Below are positions 45,049-54,239 of a stretch of 64,000 nt of DNA, piece after piece. The position numbers and the translations under genes were made by a program. The notes under the pieces were generated by a model that was not told the DNA's origin, did not search any database, and saw nothing but the letters and a program-made list of their open reading frames with translations. Within the stretch, counting starts at the first letter, position 1; every line of letters starts with the position of its first letter. The DNA is from Planctomycetota bacterium. Its GTDB lineage: Bacteria; Planctomycetota; Phycisphaerae; UBA1845. The stretch spans positions 62,001-126,000 of the forward strand of contig JAJRWX010000044.1 in assembly GCA_024276605.1 (NCBI GenBank). The letters run 5' to 3'.

Positions 45049-46650
45049 CTAACGCGCGTGCGAAACAGCGCGAACTTCCCGTAACACAGTAATTCTTATC
45101 TCACCGGGATAGGTCATGTTCTCTTCTATTTCCTTGGCGACATCGCGCGATATCTTAGCCGCGGTGGCATCGTCCACCTGTTTGGCATCCACGATAACTC
45201 GTACCTCACGCCCAGCCTGAATCGCATAAGCTTCTCTAACACCCGAGGGGGCCTTGGCAATGGTTTCAAGTTGTTGTAAGCGCTGTACATACCGATCGAG
45301 CGATTCGCGTCGACCACCAGGTCTTGAAGCACTAATCGTGTCCGCAGCCATAACAATCGGCGTATACGGACTGGTCGATGGTATGTCGGCGTGATGACCC
45401 TCAATAGCATTAAGCACTTCAGGACGCTCATTAAATCGCTTACAGAAGTCAGCCCCGATTTTCGGGTGTCCGCCTTCCATATCGTGGTCGATCGCTTTAC
45501 CGATGTCGTGCAGCAATCCGCAGCGCCTAGCTAGGCGCCCGTCAAAGCCCAACTCATCAGCTATAATCTGACAAAGAAATGCCACTTCTATACTGTGCTG
45601 TAAGACATTCTGACCATAACTCGTGCGATATTTTAACCGACCCAGAAGATCAAACTGCTTACGATGAAGACCACCTACGTTCGCCTCCAGCGCTGCCTTC
45701 TTTCCGGTTTCCATACACTCCAGTTCGACGTCTTTCTTGATCTGGGCCACTAACTCTTCGATACGACCTGGATGAATACGACCATCCTGGATCAGGGTCT
45801 CTAATGAGCGCCTCGCCACCTCGCGTCGCACGGGATCAAACGCACTAACCAGCACCAATCCCGGCGTATCATCGACGATGACATCCACCCCTGTAGCTTT
45901 TTCAAAGGCGCGTATATTACGCCCCTCTCGTCCGATGACGCGCCCCTTCATGTCGTCGGAAGGAATCTCCACGCTGGAAACGACACTATCGCATGTGTGG
46001 TCCGAAGCGTAGCGCTGAATAGCCGTGAGCACAATTTCTCGCGAGCGAGCCACCGCTTCATCCTTGGCTGCGGTCACACTCTTGTCGATCAACTCCGCCG
46101 ACTCAAGATCCAACTCGGTTTGCAATTCCGCCAGTACCGTACTTCTGGCTTCATCAATCGACATATGACTGATACGTAATAACGCCTCACGACGTTCTTT
46201 TACTAATGTATCGAGCTCTGCTTCACGAACGGCAATAGCCTCCCCCCGCTCATCCAGCTTCGCTTGTGATTGCTCGAGATTACGTTCTTTCGTAACAAGC
46301 GTATCCAGCTTGCCCTCTAAATTGTCCTCACGTTTGGCCAGTCGCGCCTCGGCCTTTTTTATGTCCGCCCTCGCCTCATTGCTTTCATTGCGAAGCTCTT
46401 CTTGTCGTTTAATAAATTCTGCTTTGGCGTCCACCTCAGCCGTTTTGCGCGTCACTTCCGCTTCGGAACGTGCTTCGGCCAGAAGTCGATCAGCATCCTT
46501 CTGGACGGTTTCAAGTCGGGATCGACCCAGCCAGCGTACAAACAGGAAACCAACTAATACGCCAACCGCCGCGCCGAATACTGTGGAGTATGTGAAAATG
46601 GCAGCAGATTTGCCCTCGGCTAAGAGGACGGGGATCAGGAAAGTTTGCAT
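45049..46650 (-). CDS. rny: Ribonuclease Y
   Basis: RNase Y is a membrane-tethered endonuclease that starts mRNA decay. The 533 residues show an N-terminal anchor (AAVGVLVGFLFVRWLG), a long coiled coil (about 45-200), a KH domain with GREGRNI at 240-246, and an HD domain with HDIGKAIDH at 381-389. The family is typically about 520 residues. It heads a minus-strand group with ymdB and tyrS. It has a 900-bp free region upstream, where its promoter must lie. Confidence 0.96.
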   Translation of the reverse strand: MQTFLIPVLLAEGKSAAIFTYSTVFGAAVGVLVGFLFVRWLGRSRLETVQKDADRLLAEARSEAEVTRKTAEVDAKAEFIKRQEELRNESNEARADIKKAEARLAKREDNLEGKLDTLVTKERNLEQSQAKLDERGEAIAVREAELDTLVKERREALLRISHMSIDEARSTVLAELQTELDLESAELIDKSVTAAKDEAVARSREIVLTAIQRYASDHTCDSVVSSVEIPSDDMKGRVIGREGRNIRAFEKATGVDVIVDDTPGLVLVSAFDPVRREVARRSLETLIQDGRIHPGRIEELVAQIKKDVELECMETGKKAALEANVGGLHRKQFDLLGRLKYRTSYGQNVLQHSIEVAFLCQIIADELGFDGRLARRCGLLHDIGKAIDHDMEGGHPKIGADFCKRFNERPEVLNAIEGHHADIPSTSPYTPIVMAADTISASRPGGRRESLDRYVQRLQQLETIAKAPSGVREAYAIQAGREVRVIVDAKQVDDATAAKISRDVAKEIEENMTYPGEIRITVLREVRAVSHAR

Positions 46651-47586
46651 GATGATCTATATCCGTATGAATCGGACAAACACCGCCGTCGCAAAAGACG
46701 ATCCGCAACGCTCATCCTAGATGAGACGGATCGCAACCGTGTGCCTGTAAAGCGCACAGCCGACTGAACGATGACTTAATGACTACGTTTTCGAGAGAAT
46801 GGGAAAGGAAAAAAGCTGGGTGGAACAAGCCAACCGACCAATGCCCAGGCCAACAACCATTCCGGCCACTAGAGGAAACGGCTTCGCTGCGCTATGGCTT
46901 GCACGTTGCGGATTAAGGTCAACTCAATGTATCTCTTTGGCAATCGCTCGCTATAGCAACACACACATCGCAGCACTCAATCGATCAAAAGACAAGCCGC
47001 ATAAACGACTCTACCAACCGCTTTTTTTCACCAACAGGGCAAACGGCAGGATCCCCCTGAAACCAACCGAGCAACTGTGCCGCATTTCCATTCAGCCCTA
47101 TGGGCTGGGCACAAACGTCAATCAACTTTTGAGCATGGCCTTTTCTTGCAAAACACCCGGCGGCTTCACGAATACCGCACCCTAACACACGTTGTCGGCC
47201 AAACGCTCATTCCAGCGATCCTTGCTGCAACAACCGCAACAGAATCCGTGATCCCAATAGTACCTCTCGAATCGCAATACCTATTGCTATATTCAACAGG
47301 ACTGCTAAAGTATTGCACCAAAAATTACACTATATTTTCACTTCGGCGACCAAAGCCCACCGAGCATGAGAGGTTATCGGCACTGTGCTCATATGTCAAC
47401 AAATAGGCTATCAACCGTGGATATCTTGGTTAACAACCATGGTTTGAACTGTCGACGCTCGATGTTACATGGCTGACTTGTACATTATGGTAAGACAACG
47501 AATCGGATGATGGTATAAACGTATATACTTGCATGTGGAATAGCAATCACCGAGCCATAAACCAAAACTAACGGACGTAAGAGCCT
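46651..47586. other. 936-bp region with no firm gene; possible ORF remnant on the minus strand
   Basis: This divergent stretch upstream of rny and dsbD has no gene I can name. On the minus strand, positions 46985-47188 read GTG-start as 67 residues with a protein-like stretch (GHAQKLIDVCAQPIGLNGN, LLGWFQGDPAVCPVGEKKR), possibly a gene remnant; a stop at 47207-47209 closes the frame upstream. No 6S RNA, tmRNA or riboswitch was recognised. The 46-48 kb side before dsbD is AT-richer and may contain its promoter (TATACT-like at 47524). Confidence 0.35.
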
Positions 47587-49998
47587 ATGATGCGATCTCT
47601 TTATATTGCCTCGTTAATTCTCATTCAAGCGACCTGTTCGTCGGCACTTTGGGCACAGACTGTACCGACCAAAGCCAAGCTTCAGCTCATGGCTGATGTT
47701 GACAGCGTCACGCCTGGTCAGACGTTTCAGGTGGGTCTGGAATTCGACATAGACGACAAATGGCACATCTATTGGAAAAACGGCGGTGACGCGGGCATTC
47801 CTCCCAAGGTCACGTGGGATCTCCCACCCGGGTTCACGATCTCGCAACTTCAATTTCCCACGCCGAGGCAATATGTAGATAAAACCGGTTTGGTTAGCAT
47901 TATCCACGAAGGCCGGGTGATGCTACTGGCCCAGGTTAAACCTCCAGCTACGTTGTCCGATTCAACCGTAACCCTCAAGGCACACGTGAAGTACCTTTTA
48001 TGTGCGGAGGTTTGTCTTCGACTCAAAGCGGACGTCAAATTTACCTTACCTGTGGCCAAGGCAGGCAGCGACCCGAAACCGGCTAATGTGGAGTCGTTTG
48101 CACGGGCGCGCAATGCACTTCCACTAACGGAAAGCAAGTACGTCAGTGTACGTGCTAACACCTCGGTTTCTCAGTTTCGCGTTGATACGACATTCGACCT
48201 GCTGCTTGATGTCGCAATTGCCAAAGGTCATCACATTCAATCGAACACACCGCTCAATAAGGCATTTGTTAAATGCGAAGTCTTCATGGAGCCGGCTGGA
48301 GAAATTTTCTTTGATCCACCGACTTATCCTAAACCTAAGATTCACACGCTGCCCACGCTTGGTAAGATCAGCGAATACGAAGGTAACTTCCAAATACGCA
48401 TTCCGGGTGAGGTATATGAAGCGCCAACATCTTACCCGGTTCGCTTCGCCGGAATATTCAAGTATCAAGCCTGTACAGCAAAAGGACGATGCTATCCACC
48501 TGAGGCGCTGGCGTTTTCCGTCGATGTAGGGACACAGTCCGACAACAAAGTCGGCACAGCTATAACGCCCACCAAGCCGGGAGATTTGCCACCTAGATCA
48601 ACTACACCTACAAAAGTAGTAGGTAGCAGTGACCTGCCAAAGACATTCCTTGGCCTGCTGGCTTTTGCGTTTCTCGGTGGGTTAATCCTAAACATCATGC
48701 CTTGCGTGTTGCCGGTTATTTCGATCAAAATCCTTAGCTTTGTGCAGCAGGCAAAAGAATCTCCTCGGCGTGTTGTCGGACTGGGTCTTTCATTTGCCGC
48801 GGGGATGGTCATGTCATTCTGGGCACTGGCGGTTCTAATCATAGCTCTCAAAGCCGCCGGTAACGAACTCGGTTGGGGATTTCAGTTTCAATCACCTCGA
48901 TTTGTATTGGTGATGATTGCTGTCATCTTCGCGTTCGGCTTGAGTTTGCTGGGTGTTTTTGAAATCACACTCCCCGGCGCTGCAACGACGAAACTATCTG
49001 CAGCTCAGGAGCGCGAAGGATTCGCCGGCGCATTCATGAAGGGCGTACTGGGGACTGTATTAGCTACCCCCTGTACTGCACCGTTTCTTGGTCCTGCACT
49101 TGGCGTAGCATTCCGAAGCACAAACATGGAGCTGTTCGCCATATTCACAGCCATTGGTTTCGGCATGGCTAGCCCATTCATCATCCTCAGCGCATTCCCA
49201 TCTTGGTTACGCTTCATGCCCAAACCCGGCGCATGGATGGAGCATTTCAAACAAGCGATGGGCTTTATGCTATTGGGCACGGTTGTTTGGCTGATGTTTA
49301 CGCTGGGCGATCAAGTCGGCGCGCCGGGTCTGGTTTGGACGGCGATGTTCCTCATATTCCTGGCTATCGCGTGTTGGATTCTCGGCAGACAAACCCCCAT
49401 GACACCTGTCGGTAGACGACTGGTCGCCTGGGCCTTTGCCGTGGGGTTCGCAGTCGGTGGATGGTGGCTTTCTTTTGAGGGCGGTTGGAACAAGAAAACA
49501 ACCGTGGAGGTGTTCGTCCAAAACGTCCGCGATGCTTGCGACGGCGTATGTGCCAATGGTCCGCCTAGTATTCCTCGGTCGGCGTGGGACGATGGCATCC
49601 CTTGGCAGCGGTGGAACAAGGGTTGGCCGCAACAGTTAGCTGCGCAAGGTTATACGGTTTACGTTGACTATACGGCTACGTGGTGCGCTACCTGCCTGGC
49701 TAACAAAAAAGCTACCCTAGAGACAAAACGTGTGCGCCAAATGATGCGTGATAATTGTGTGATTCCTATCAAGGCAGATTTTACGCTCGAAAACCCGGAC
49801 ATACTCACGGACTTGAATTCGTTCGATCGTTCCGGCGTACCGCTGAATGTGATCTATCCTGCTAACCAACCTGATCAACCAATTGTCATGCCGGAACAGC
49901 TTGTTGGTCGAGCGACGTTGGTTGTCGATAGGCTTAGCGAAGCAGGCCCGTCTGAATCCTGCATACATACCGCGCTAGCTACGCCGAGCGTGAACTGA
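47587..49998 (+). CDS. dsbD: Thiol:disulfide interchange protein DsbD (two-part N-terminus)
   Basis: DsbD carries electrons from cytoplasmic thioredoxin across the membrane to periplasmic thiols. The 803 residues have a signal peptide, an ScsB-like domain with Cys139/143 (LLCAEVC), a DsbD-alpha-like domain with Cys296/302 (YQACTAKGRCYPPEA), eight or so membrane helices with Cys373 (MPCVLP) and Cys496 (TPCTAPF), and a C-terminal thioredoxin domain with WCATC (700/703). Four Cys pairs in all. The extra N-terminal module makes it ScsB/DsbD-like. It could feed the exported thioredoxin-domain protein at 13139. Confidence 0.9.
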   Translation: MMRSLYIASLILIQATCSSALWAQTVPTKAKLQLMADVDSVTPGQTFQVGLEFDIDDKWHIYWKNGGDAGIPPKVTWDLPPGFTISQLQFPTPRQYVDKTGLVSIIHEGRVMLLAQVKPPATLSDSTVTLKAHVKYLLCAEVCLRLKADVKFTLPVAKAGSDPKPANVESFARARNALPLTESKYVSVRANTSVSQFRVDTTFDLLLDVAIAKGHHIQSNTPLNKAFVKCEVFMEPAGEIFFDPPTYPKPKIHTLPTLGKISEYEGNFQIRIPGEVYEAPTSYPVRFAGIFKYQACTAKGRCYPPEALAFSVDVGTQSDNKVGTAITPTKPGDLPPRSTTPTKVVGSSDLPKTFLGLLAFAFLGGLILNIMPCVLPVISIKILSFVQQAKESPRRVVGLGLSFAAGMVMSFWALAVLIIALKAAGNELGWGFQFQSPRFVLVMIAVIFAFGLSLLGVFEITLPGAATTKLSAAQEREGFAGAFMKGVLGTVLATPCTAPFLGPALGVAFRSTNMELFAIFTAIGFGMASPFIILSAFPSWLRFMPKPGAWMEHFKQAMGFMLLGTVVWLMFTLGDQVGAPGLVWTAMFLIFLAIACWILGRQTPMTPVGRRLVAWAFAVGFAVGGWWLSFEGGWNKKTTVEVFVQNVRDACDGVCANGPPSIPRSAWDDGIPWQRWNKGWPQQLAAQGYTVYVDYTATWCATCLANKKATLETKRVRQMMRDNCVIPIKADFTLENPDILTDLNSFDRSGVPLNVIYPANQPDQPIVMPEQLVGRATLVVDRLSEAGPSESCIHTALATPSVN

Positions 49999-50255
49999 TT
50001 AGACGAGTAGTGTGGATGACGACCTTGCGGCATTGTATCCCCCATGGCCAATTTTTCGATATGGGTAACCTGCCCGCAGGCTTGCGCCAGCGGCTCTGAC
50101 TTGCCCCTGCCACACTGCACCGATAGCTACGTTTTTCAAATGGTTCTCATCTGACGAGACAACGATTACCATATGAACCAAGTGGGTGGATACGAGCGAC
50201 AAAGGACTAATCGATTTTTCGTAATTAGTTGCTGGGGAAAATAGGTGAAGGTGTG

Positions 50256-50948
50256 ATGATGATTGATAGACTGACAATAAGTAAACGTTTTCTCATCTAT
50301 ACGATTGGCCTGACGATGGCCATGAGTTCACTTGCATTAGCTGGTGATAGCCAGATTGAATCCAAGTGGACCGAAGTTGATGCGGGGAAAGTTCATTATC
50401 TTCAAGCCGGGCCGAAAAAGGGTTTGCCGATTCTACTACTTCATGGCGGTCGGTTTCAAGCGGAAACATGGCGCAAAACCGGTACCCTGAAAGTATTGTC
50501 AGCCGAGGGATTTTACGTCGTCGCGATTGATCTGCCGGGCTTTGGCCAAACACCCAGATCGAAAACGAAGCCGGGAACATGGCTGGGGAAACTGATCGAT
50601 GTACTCCATCTCGATCGGCCTATCGTGGTCTCACCGTCGATGAGTGGTCGATTCTCTTTGCCGTTTGTCGTTGAACATTCAGATCGCTTGCGTGGATTTG
50701 TAGCTGTGGCTCCGGTTGGGATAAAGCGACACGAAAAATCGCTGGCTCATATCAAGATTCCACTATTAGCGATTTGGGGTGAGCATGACAAAGTGATCCC
50801 CCTCAGCCATGCCGATCTATTGCTCAAACATGTCCCGCATAGTCGCAAAATAGTGGTTCCCCAAGCCGGACATGCATTGTATATGGATGATGCTACAACG
50901 TTCCACAAGGCATTGATCCGCTTTTTCAAACCACTGGAAAAGTCGTAA
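50256..50948 (+). CDS. Exported alpha/beta hydrolase of the CIB/ABHD14 type
   Basis: A 230-residue hydrolase with a signal peptide (IYTIGLTMAMSSLALAG). The core has ILLLHGGRF (oxyanion loop), VVAIDLPGFGQTPRS, the nucleophile elbow VVSPSMSGRF with Ser in SMS, acid GEHDKVI and His in VPQAGHALYMDD. The SPSMSG elbow in place of GxSxG is the mark of the CIB/ABHD14-like group. The start is one of two ATGs (50256, 50259) behind AGGTGAAGG. It stands before tRNA-Lys. Substrate unknown. Confidence 0.78.
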   Translation: MMIDRLTISKRFLIYTIGLTMAMSSLALAGDSQIESKWTEVDAGKVHYLQAGPKKGLPILLLHGGRFQAETWRKTGTLKVLSAEGFYVVAIDLPGFGQTPRSKTKPGTWLGKLIDVLHLDRPIVVSPSMSGRFSLPFVVEHSDRLRGFVAVAPVGIKRHEKSLAHIKIPLLAIWGEHDKVIPLSHADLLLKHVPHSRKIVVPQAGHALYMDDATTFHKALIRFFKPLEKS

Positions 50949-51005
50949 TCCATGTCATCTGCACGACTAACCGCTGCAAAGCACATGAGCAATTGCTAGC
51001 TGGGC

Positions 51006-51034
51006 TTGACGGCATCTTGGTGCGCTGATTCAAT
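51006..51034 (+). promoter_or_regulatory. Promoter of tRNA-Lys
   Basis: TTGACG (51006-51011) and TTCAAT (51029-51034) are separated by 17 bp and end 10 bp before the tRNA. The CCCCCGC discriminator-like run after the -10 is typical of stringently controlled stable-RNA promoters. Confidence 0.65.
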
Positions 51035-51044
51035 GCCCCCGCGA

Positions 51045-51117
<73 letters not shown>

Positions 51118-51164
51118 TTCACATGCTTGAAATGTTGGGCCTCTTATTTGAAGGAGATCGTGCT

Positions 51165-51647
51165 ATGAAACGATATGGTTTAGCACTAAGTTCAATCGTC
51201 GGCGTTATGGGTTTAACCATGATAGCCGTTTGGTCAATGTCTACCCCACAAGCCGCAGCTCATTGTCAGGTGCCATGCGGCATTTATGACGACGCCGCTA
51301 GAATCGCACGTTTACGAGAAGACGCGGCTACCATTCATAAAGCCGTGGATCAAATTACCAAACTGGGCGGCGCTCACGATGTGACAAGCATCAACCAAGC
51401 CACCCGATGGATCATGACCAAAGAACAGCACGCCTCGCATATTATCGAAGTAGTCTCACAGTATTTTCTCACGCAAAAAGTCAAACCCGTTGCACCTGGA
51501 GCGGATGGTTATGAGGCCTATCTTAAAAAACTCGCGGATCACCACGCGGTCATGTCCGCAGCGATGAAGACCAAACAGACGGTCGATGGTGGCAAAGTAG
51601 ATGTGTTGTTTGCAGCCATTGACACTTTAGCTAAGCATTATAAGTAA
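51165..51647 (+). CDS. sodN: Nickel superoxide dismutase with N-terminal signal peptide
   Basis: NiSOD converts superoxide to oxygen and peroxide; nickel is held by the N-terminal hook HCxxPCGxY. From ATG 51165 (AAGGAG 9 bp upstream) the 160-residue product starts with a signal-like helix and PQAAA, directly followed by HCQVPCGIYDD, the complete hook. Cleavage at AAA would leave His1 and Cys2 free, as the active enzyme needs. A 128-residue helical mature part follows, near the normal 117. Usual NiSODs are matured by SodX in the cytoplasm; no sodX is nearby. Longer frames to 51006 run through the tRNA and are rejected. Confidence 0.9.
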   Translation: MKRYGLALSSIVGVMGLTMIAVWSMSTPQAAAHCQVPCGIYDDAARIARLREDAATIHKAVDQITKLGGAHDVTSINQATRWIMTKEQHASHIIEVVSQYFLTQKVKPVAPGADGYEAYLKKLADHHAVMSAAMKTKQTVDGGKVDVLFAAIDTLAKHYK

Positions 51648-51733
51648 TACGTCTTTCCAATTGCGCGTCATACAGATTATTGATACGCGCGTGAATACCT
51701 AAACTTATGTACGGTTGATTTGAGATCGCCTTG

Positions 51734-53344
51734 ATGGACGTGCTACCCAACAATGTTGACACAACGGATGCAACCTTCCAAGACAACCTGCGCCATATGA
51801 AGGCATTGGTCGCCGAGTTGAAGCATCGCGTGAAGCTGGTTAAACAAGGTGGTGGGCAGGCGGCTGTCGACAAGCATATCAAACGTGGCAAGCTGATGGT
51901 GGGCGATAGGATCGAAAAACTACTCGATCCCCACAGCCCATTTTTGGAATTTAGCCCGCTCGCCGCCTGGGAGATGTACGACCAGCGTGCCCCTGCAGCA
52001 GGCGTGATCACGGGCATCGGTCGAGTACACGGACGGGCTTGCATGATCGTGGCTAATGACGCGACGGTTAAAGGTGGCACCTATTATCCGCTCACGGTAA
52101 AAAAGCATCTTCGTGCACAGGAAATCGCTGAAGAGAATCACTTGCCATGTATCTATCTAGTCGATTCCGGCGGCGCGTATCTACCGCTGCAAGCCGAGGT
52201 TTTTCCAGACAAAGAGCATTTCGGCAGAATTTTTTACAACCAAGCGCGGATGTCAGCTAAAGGCATTCCGCAGATCGCGGTCGTTATGGGATCATGCACA
52301 GCCGGCGGTGCGTACGTGCCGGCCATGAGCAACGAAACAGTGATCGTCAAACAGCAAGGCACCATTTTTCTCGCTGGTCCGCCACTGGTCAAAGCGGCAA
52401 CAGGCGAAGAGGTGACGGCTGAGGCGTTGGGCGGTGCAGATGTTCATTGTCGGACGTCGGGGGTGACGGATCATTACGCCACCAACGATGAAGATGCCCT
52501 GGCTATTACGCGCAACATCATGGCCCACTTAAACCTTCCTTATCACGCACCATTAGAGACTGTCCCGGTAGAAGAGCCGTTGTACCCGGTCGAAGATATA
52601 TACGGGATTATTAATAAAGATTTACGCAAACCTTACGATGTGCGTGACATCATCACCAGAATTGTTGACGGTAGCCGATTTCACGAATTCAAAGCATTAT
52701 ACGGCACGACACTCGTCACCGGGTATGCTCATATCTGGGGATACCCGGTTGGCATCGTCGCCAATAATGGCGTATTGTTTTCAGAAAGTGCCTCCAAAGC
52801 GGCACACTTTGTGGAAATGTGTAGCCAGCGCGGCGTACCGCTGATTTTCTTACAAAACATCACCGGGTTTATGGTTGGTCAACAGTATGAATCCGGTGGG
52901 ATCGCCAAAGATGGTGCGAAAATGGTCGCAGCGGTTTCCAACGCAGCCGTGCCTAAGTTTACGGTGATTATCGGTGGATCCAACGGCGCGGGTAATTATG
53001 GCATGTGCGGGCGAGCGTATGCACCACGGCAACTTTGGATGTGGCCTAACGCGCGTATTTCCGTTATGGGCGGTGAACAAGCCGCAGGCGTTCTGCTAAC
53101 AGTCAAGAAGGACCAGCTCGCGAAATTGGGTGCCAAACCTATGACGCCTGATGAGGAGGCGGAGTTCCAGCAACCAACGCTGGACAAATACGAAAAGGAA
53201 GGCAGCGCTTATTACAGCACGGCAAGATTATGGGATGACGGTGTGATCGATCCATTGGATACGCGGATGGTATTGGGATTGGGGATCGCCGCCTCGCTAA
53301 ACGCCCCGTTCCCCGAGCGCCGGGCAAGCTTGTTCCGTATGTAA
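51734..53344 (+). CDS. mccB: Methylcrotonyl-CoA carboxylase beta (carboxyltransferase) subunit
   Basis: This subunit moves the carboxyl group from biotin to 3-methylcrotonyl-CoA in leucine breakdown. The 536 residues show the two crotonase-type halves: [49 protein letters not shown], and in the second half [30 protein letters not shown] and [16 protein letters not shown]. The length matches MCC beta, and PCC beta lacks the QNITGFMVG form. ATG 51734 follows a TTG at 51731. The pathway genes follow directly. Confidence 0.93.
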   Translation: MDVLPNNVDTTDATFQDNLRHMKALVAELKHRVKLVKQGGGQAAVDKHIKRGKLMVGDRIEKLLDPHSPFLEFSPLAAWEMYDQRAPAAGVITGIGRVHGRACMIVANDATVKGGTYYPLTVKKHLRAQEIAEENHLPCIYLVDSGGAYLPLQAEVFPDKEHFGRIFYNQARMSAKGIPQIAVVMGSCTAGGAYVPAMSNETVIVKQQGTIFLAGPPLVKAATGEEVTAEALGGADVHCRTSGVTDHYATNDEDALAITRNIMAHLNLPYHAPLETVPVEEPLYPVEDIYGIINKDLRKPYDVRDIITRIVDGSRFHEFKALYGTTLVTGYAHIWGYPVGIVANNGVLFSESASKAAHFVEMCSQRGVPLIFLQNITGFMVGQQYESGGIAKDGAKMVAAVSNAAVPKFTVIIGGSNGAGNYGMCGRAYAPRQLWMWPNARISVMGGEQAAGVLLTVKKDQLAKLGAKPMTPDEEAEFQQPTLDKYEKEGSAYYSTARLWDDGVIDPLDTRMVLGLGIAASLNAPFPERRASLFRM

Positions 53345-53444
53345 CACTGCGATCAAACTATGGTATCATGTTCCGTAGAATCACAGAAATTTTTTGATGG
53401 CCTTCACGTAGGCTTGGTAAGTATTTTGTAAGGTATCATGACCG

Positions 53445-54233
53445 ATGTCTCAATTCGTCTCTCAATCCATCGACGCCAAGATAGCCACGGTGTCGATTAA
53501 CCGACCAGAGCTTCATAACGCATTCAATGAAGTCGTGATAGCCGAACTCACCGAAGCCTTTACCGCTTGTGGGCAAACGGACGATATACGCGTTGTCGTG
53601 CTCGCCTCCGAGGGGAAGTCTTTTTGCGCCGGCGCAGACATAAACTGGATGAAGCGGATGGTGGACTATTCGTTTGAAGAAAACGTTACCGACGCCAATG
53701 CGATGGCTTTAATGCTTCGTACAATTCGTGAGTGCCCCAAGCCTGTCATCGCTCGTGTTCACGGCGCGTGCATCGGCGGCGGTGTCGGTTTGGCAGCAGC
53801 ATGCGATGTAGCAGTCGCTGTGGAGAAGGCGTTTTTCTGTTTGAGCGAAGTCAAGCTCGGCATCTTACCAGCCGTGATTTCACCATTCGTCATGGAAAAG
53901 ATAGGCCCCGGACAAACGCGCCGCTATGGGCTAACCGCTGAGCGATTCAGCGCAGAAACGGCTAAGCAACTTGGATTGGTCCAGGAAACATTCGCCGATA
54001 CTGATGCCATGGACACTTGGATTCAAGAAATCGCCCGGGTATTCATCAACAACGGACCCACGGCGATGGCCCTGTGCAAGCGCACGCTGAGTGATGTAGC
54101 CAATGTGCCGTGGGACAACGTGCAGGCACTGACCAGTCGCCGCATCTCCGCCCAGCGCGTATCCGAAGAAGGTCAGGATGGATTGAAATCCTTTCTGGAA
54201 AAACGAAAACCAAGTTGGATCAACCCATCGTAA
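53445..54233 (+). CDS. liuC: Enoyl-CoA hydratase, probably methylglutaconyl-CoA hydratase
   Basis: A 262-residue crotonase. IDAKIATVSINRPELHNAFN, SFCAGADINWMKRM (oxyanion hole), GACIGGGVGLAAACDVAV and LSEVKLGILPAVISPFV are family motifs. Between the carboxylase subunits it should be the methylglutaconyl-CoA hydratase that makes HMG-CoA. TAAGG lies before ATG 53445. It ends 6 bp before the biotin carboxylase gene. Specificity rests on context. Confidence 0.88.
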   Translation: MSQFVSQSIDAKIATVSINRPELHNAFNEVVIAELTEAFTACGQTDDIRVVVLASEGKSFCAGADINWMKRMVDYSFEENVTDANAMALMLRTIRECPKPVIARVHGACIGGGVGLAAACDVAVAVEKAFFCLSEVKLGILPAVISPFVMEKIGPGQTRRYGLTAERFSAETAKQLGLVQETFADTDAMDTWIQEIARVFINNGPTAMALCKRTLSDVANVPWDNVQALTSRRISAQRVSEEGQDGLKSFLEKRKPSWINPS

Positions 54234-54239
54234 TACCCC

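Noticed and set aside
46799-47185. 128-codon plus-strand frame
   Set aside because: It is opposite the more protein-like minus frame, and its composition is not gene-like.
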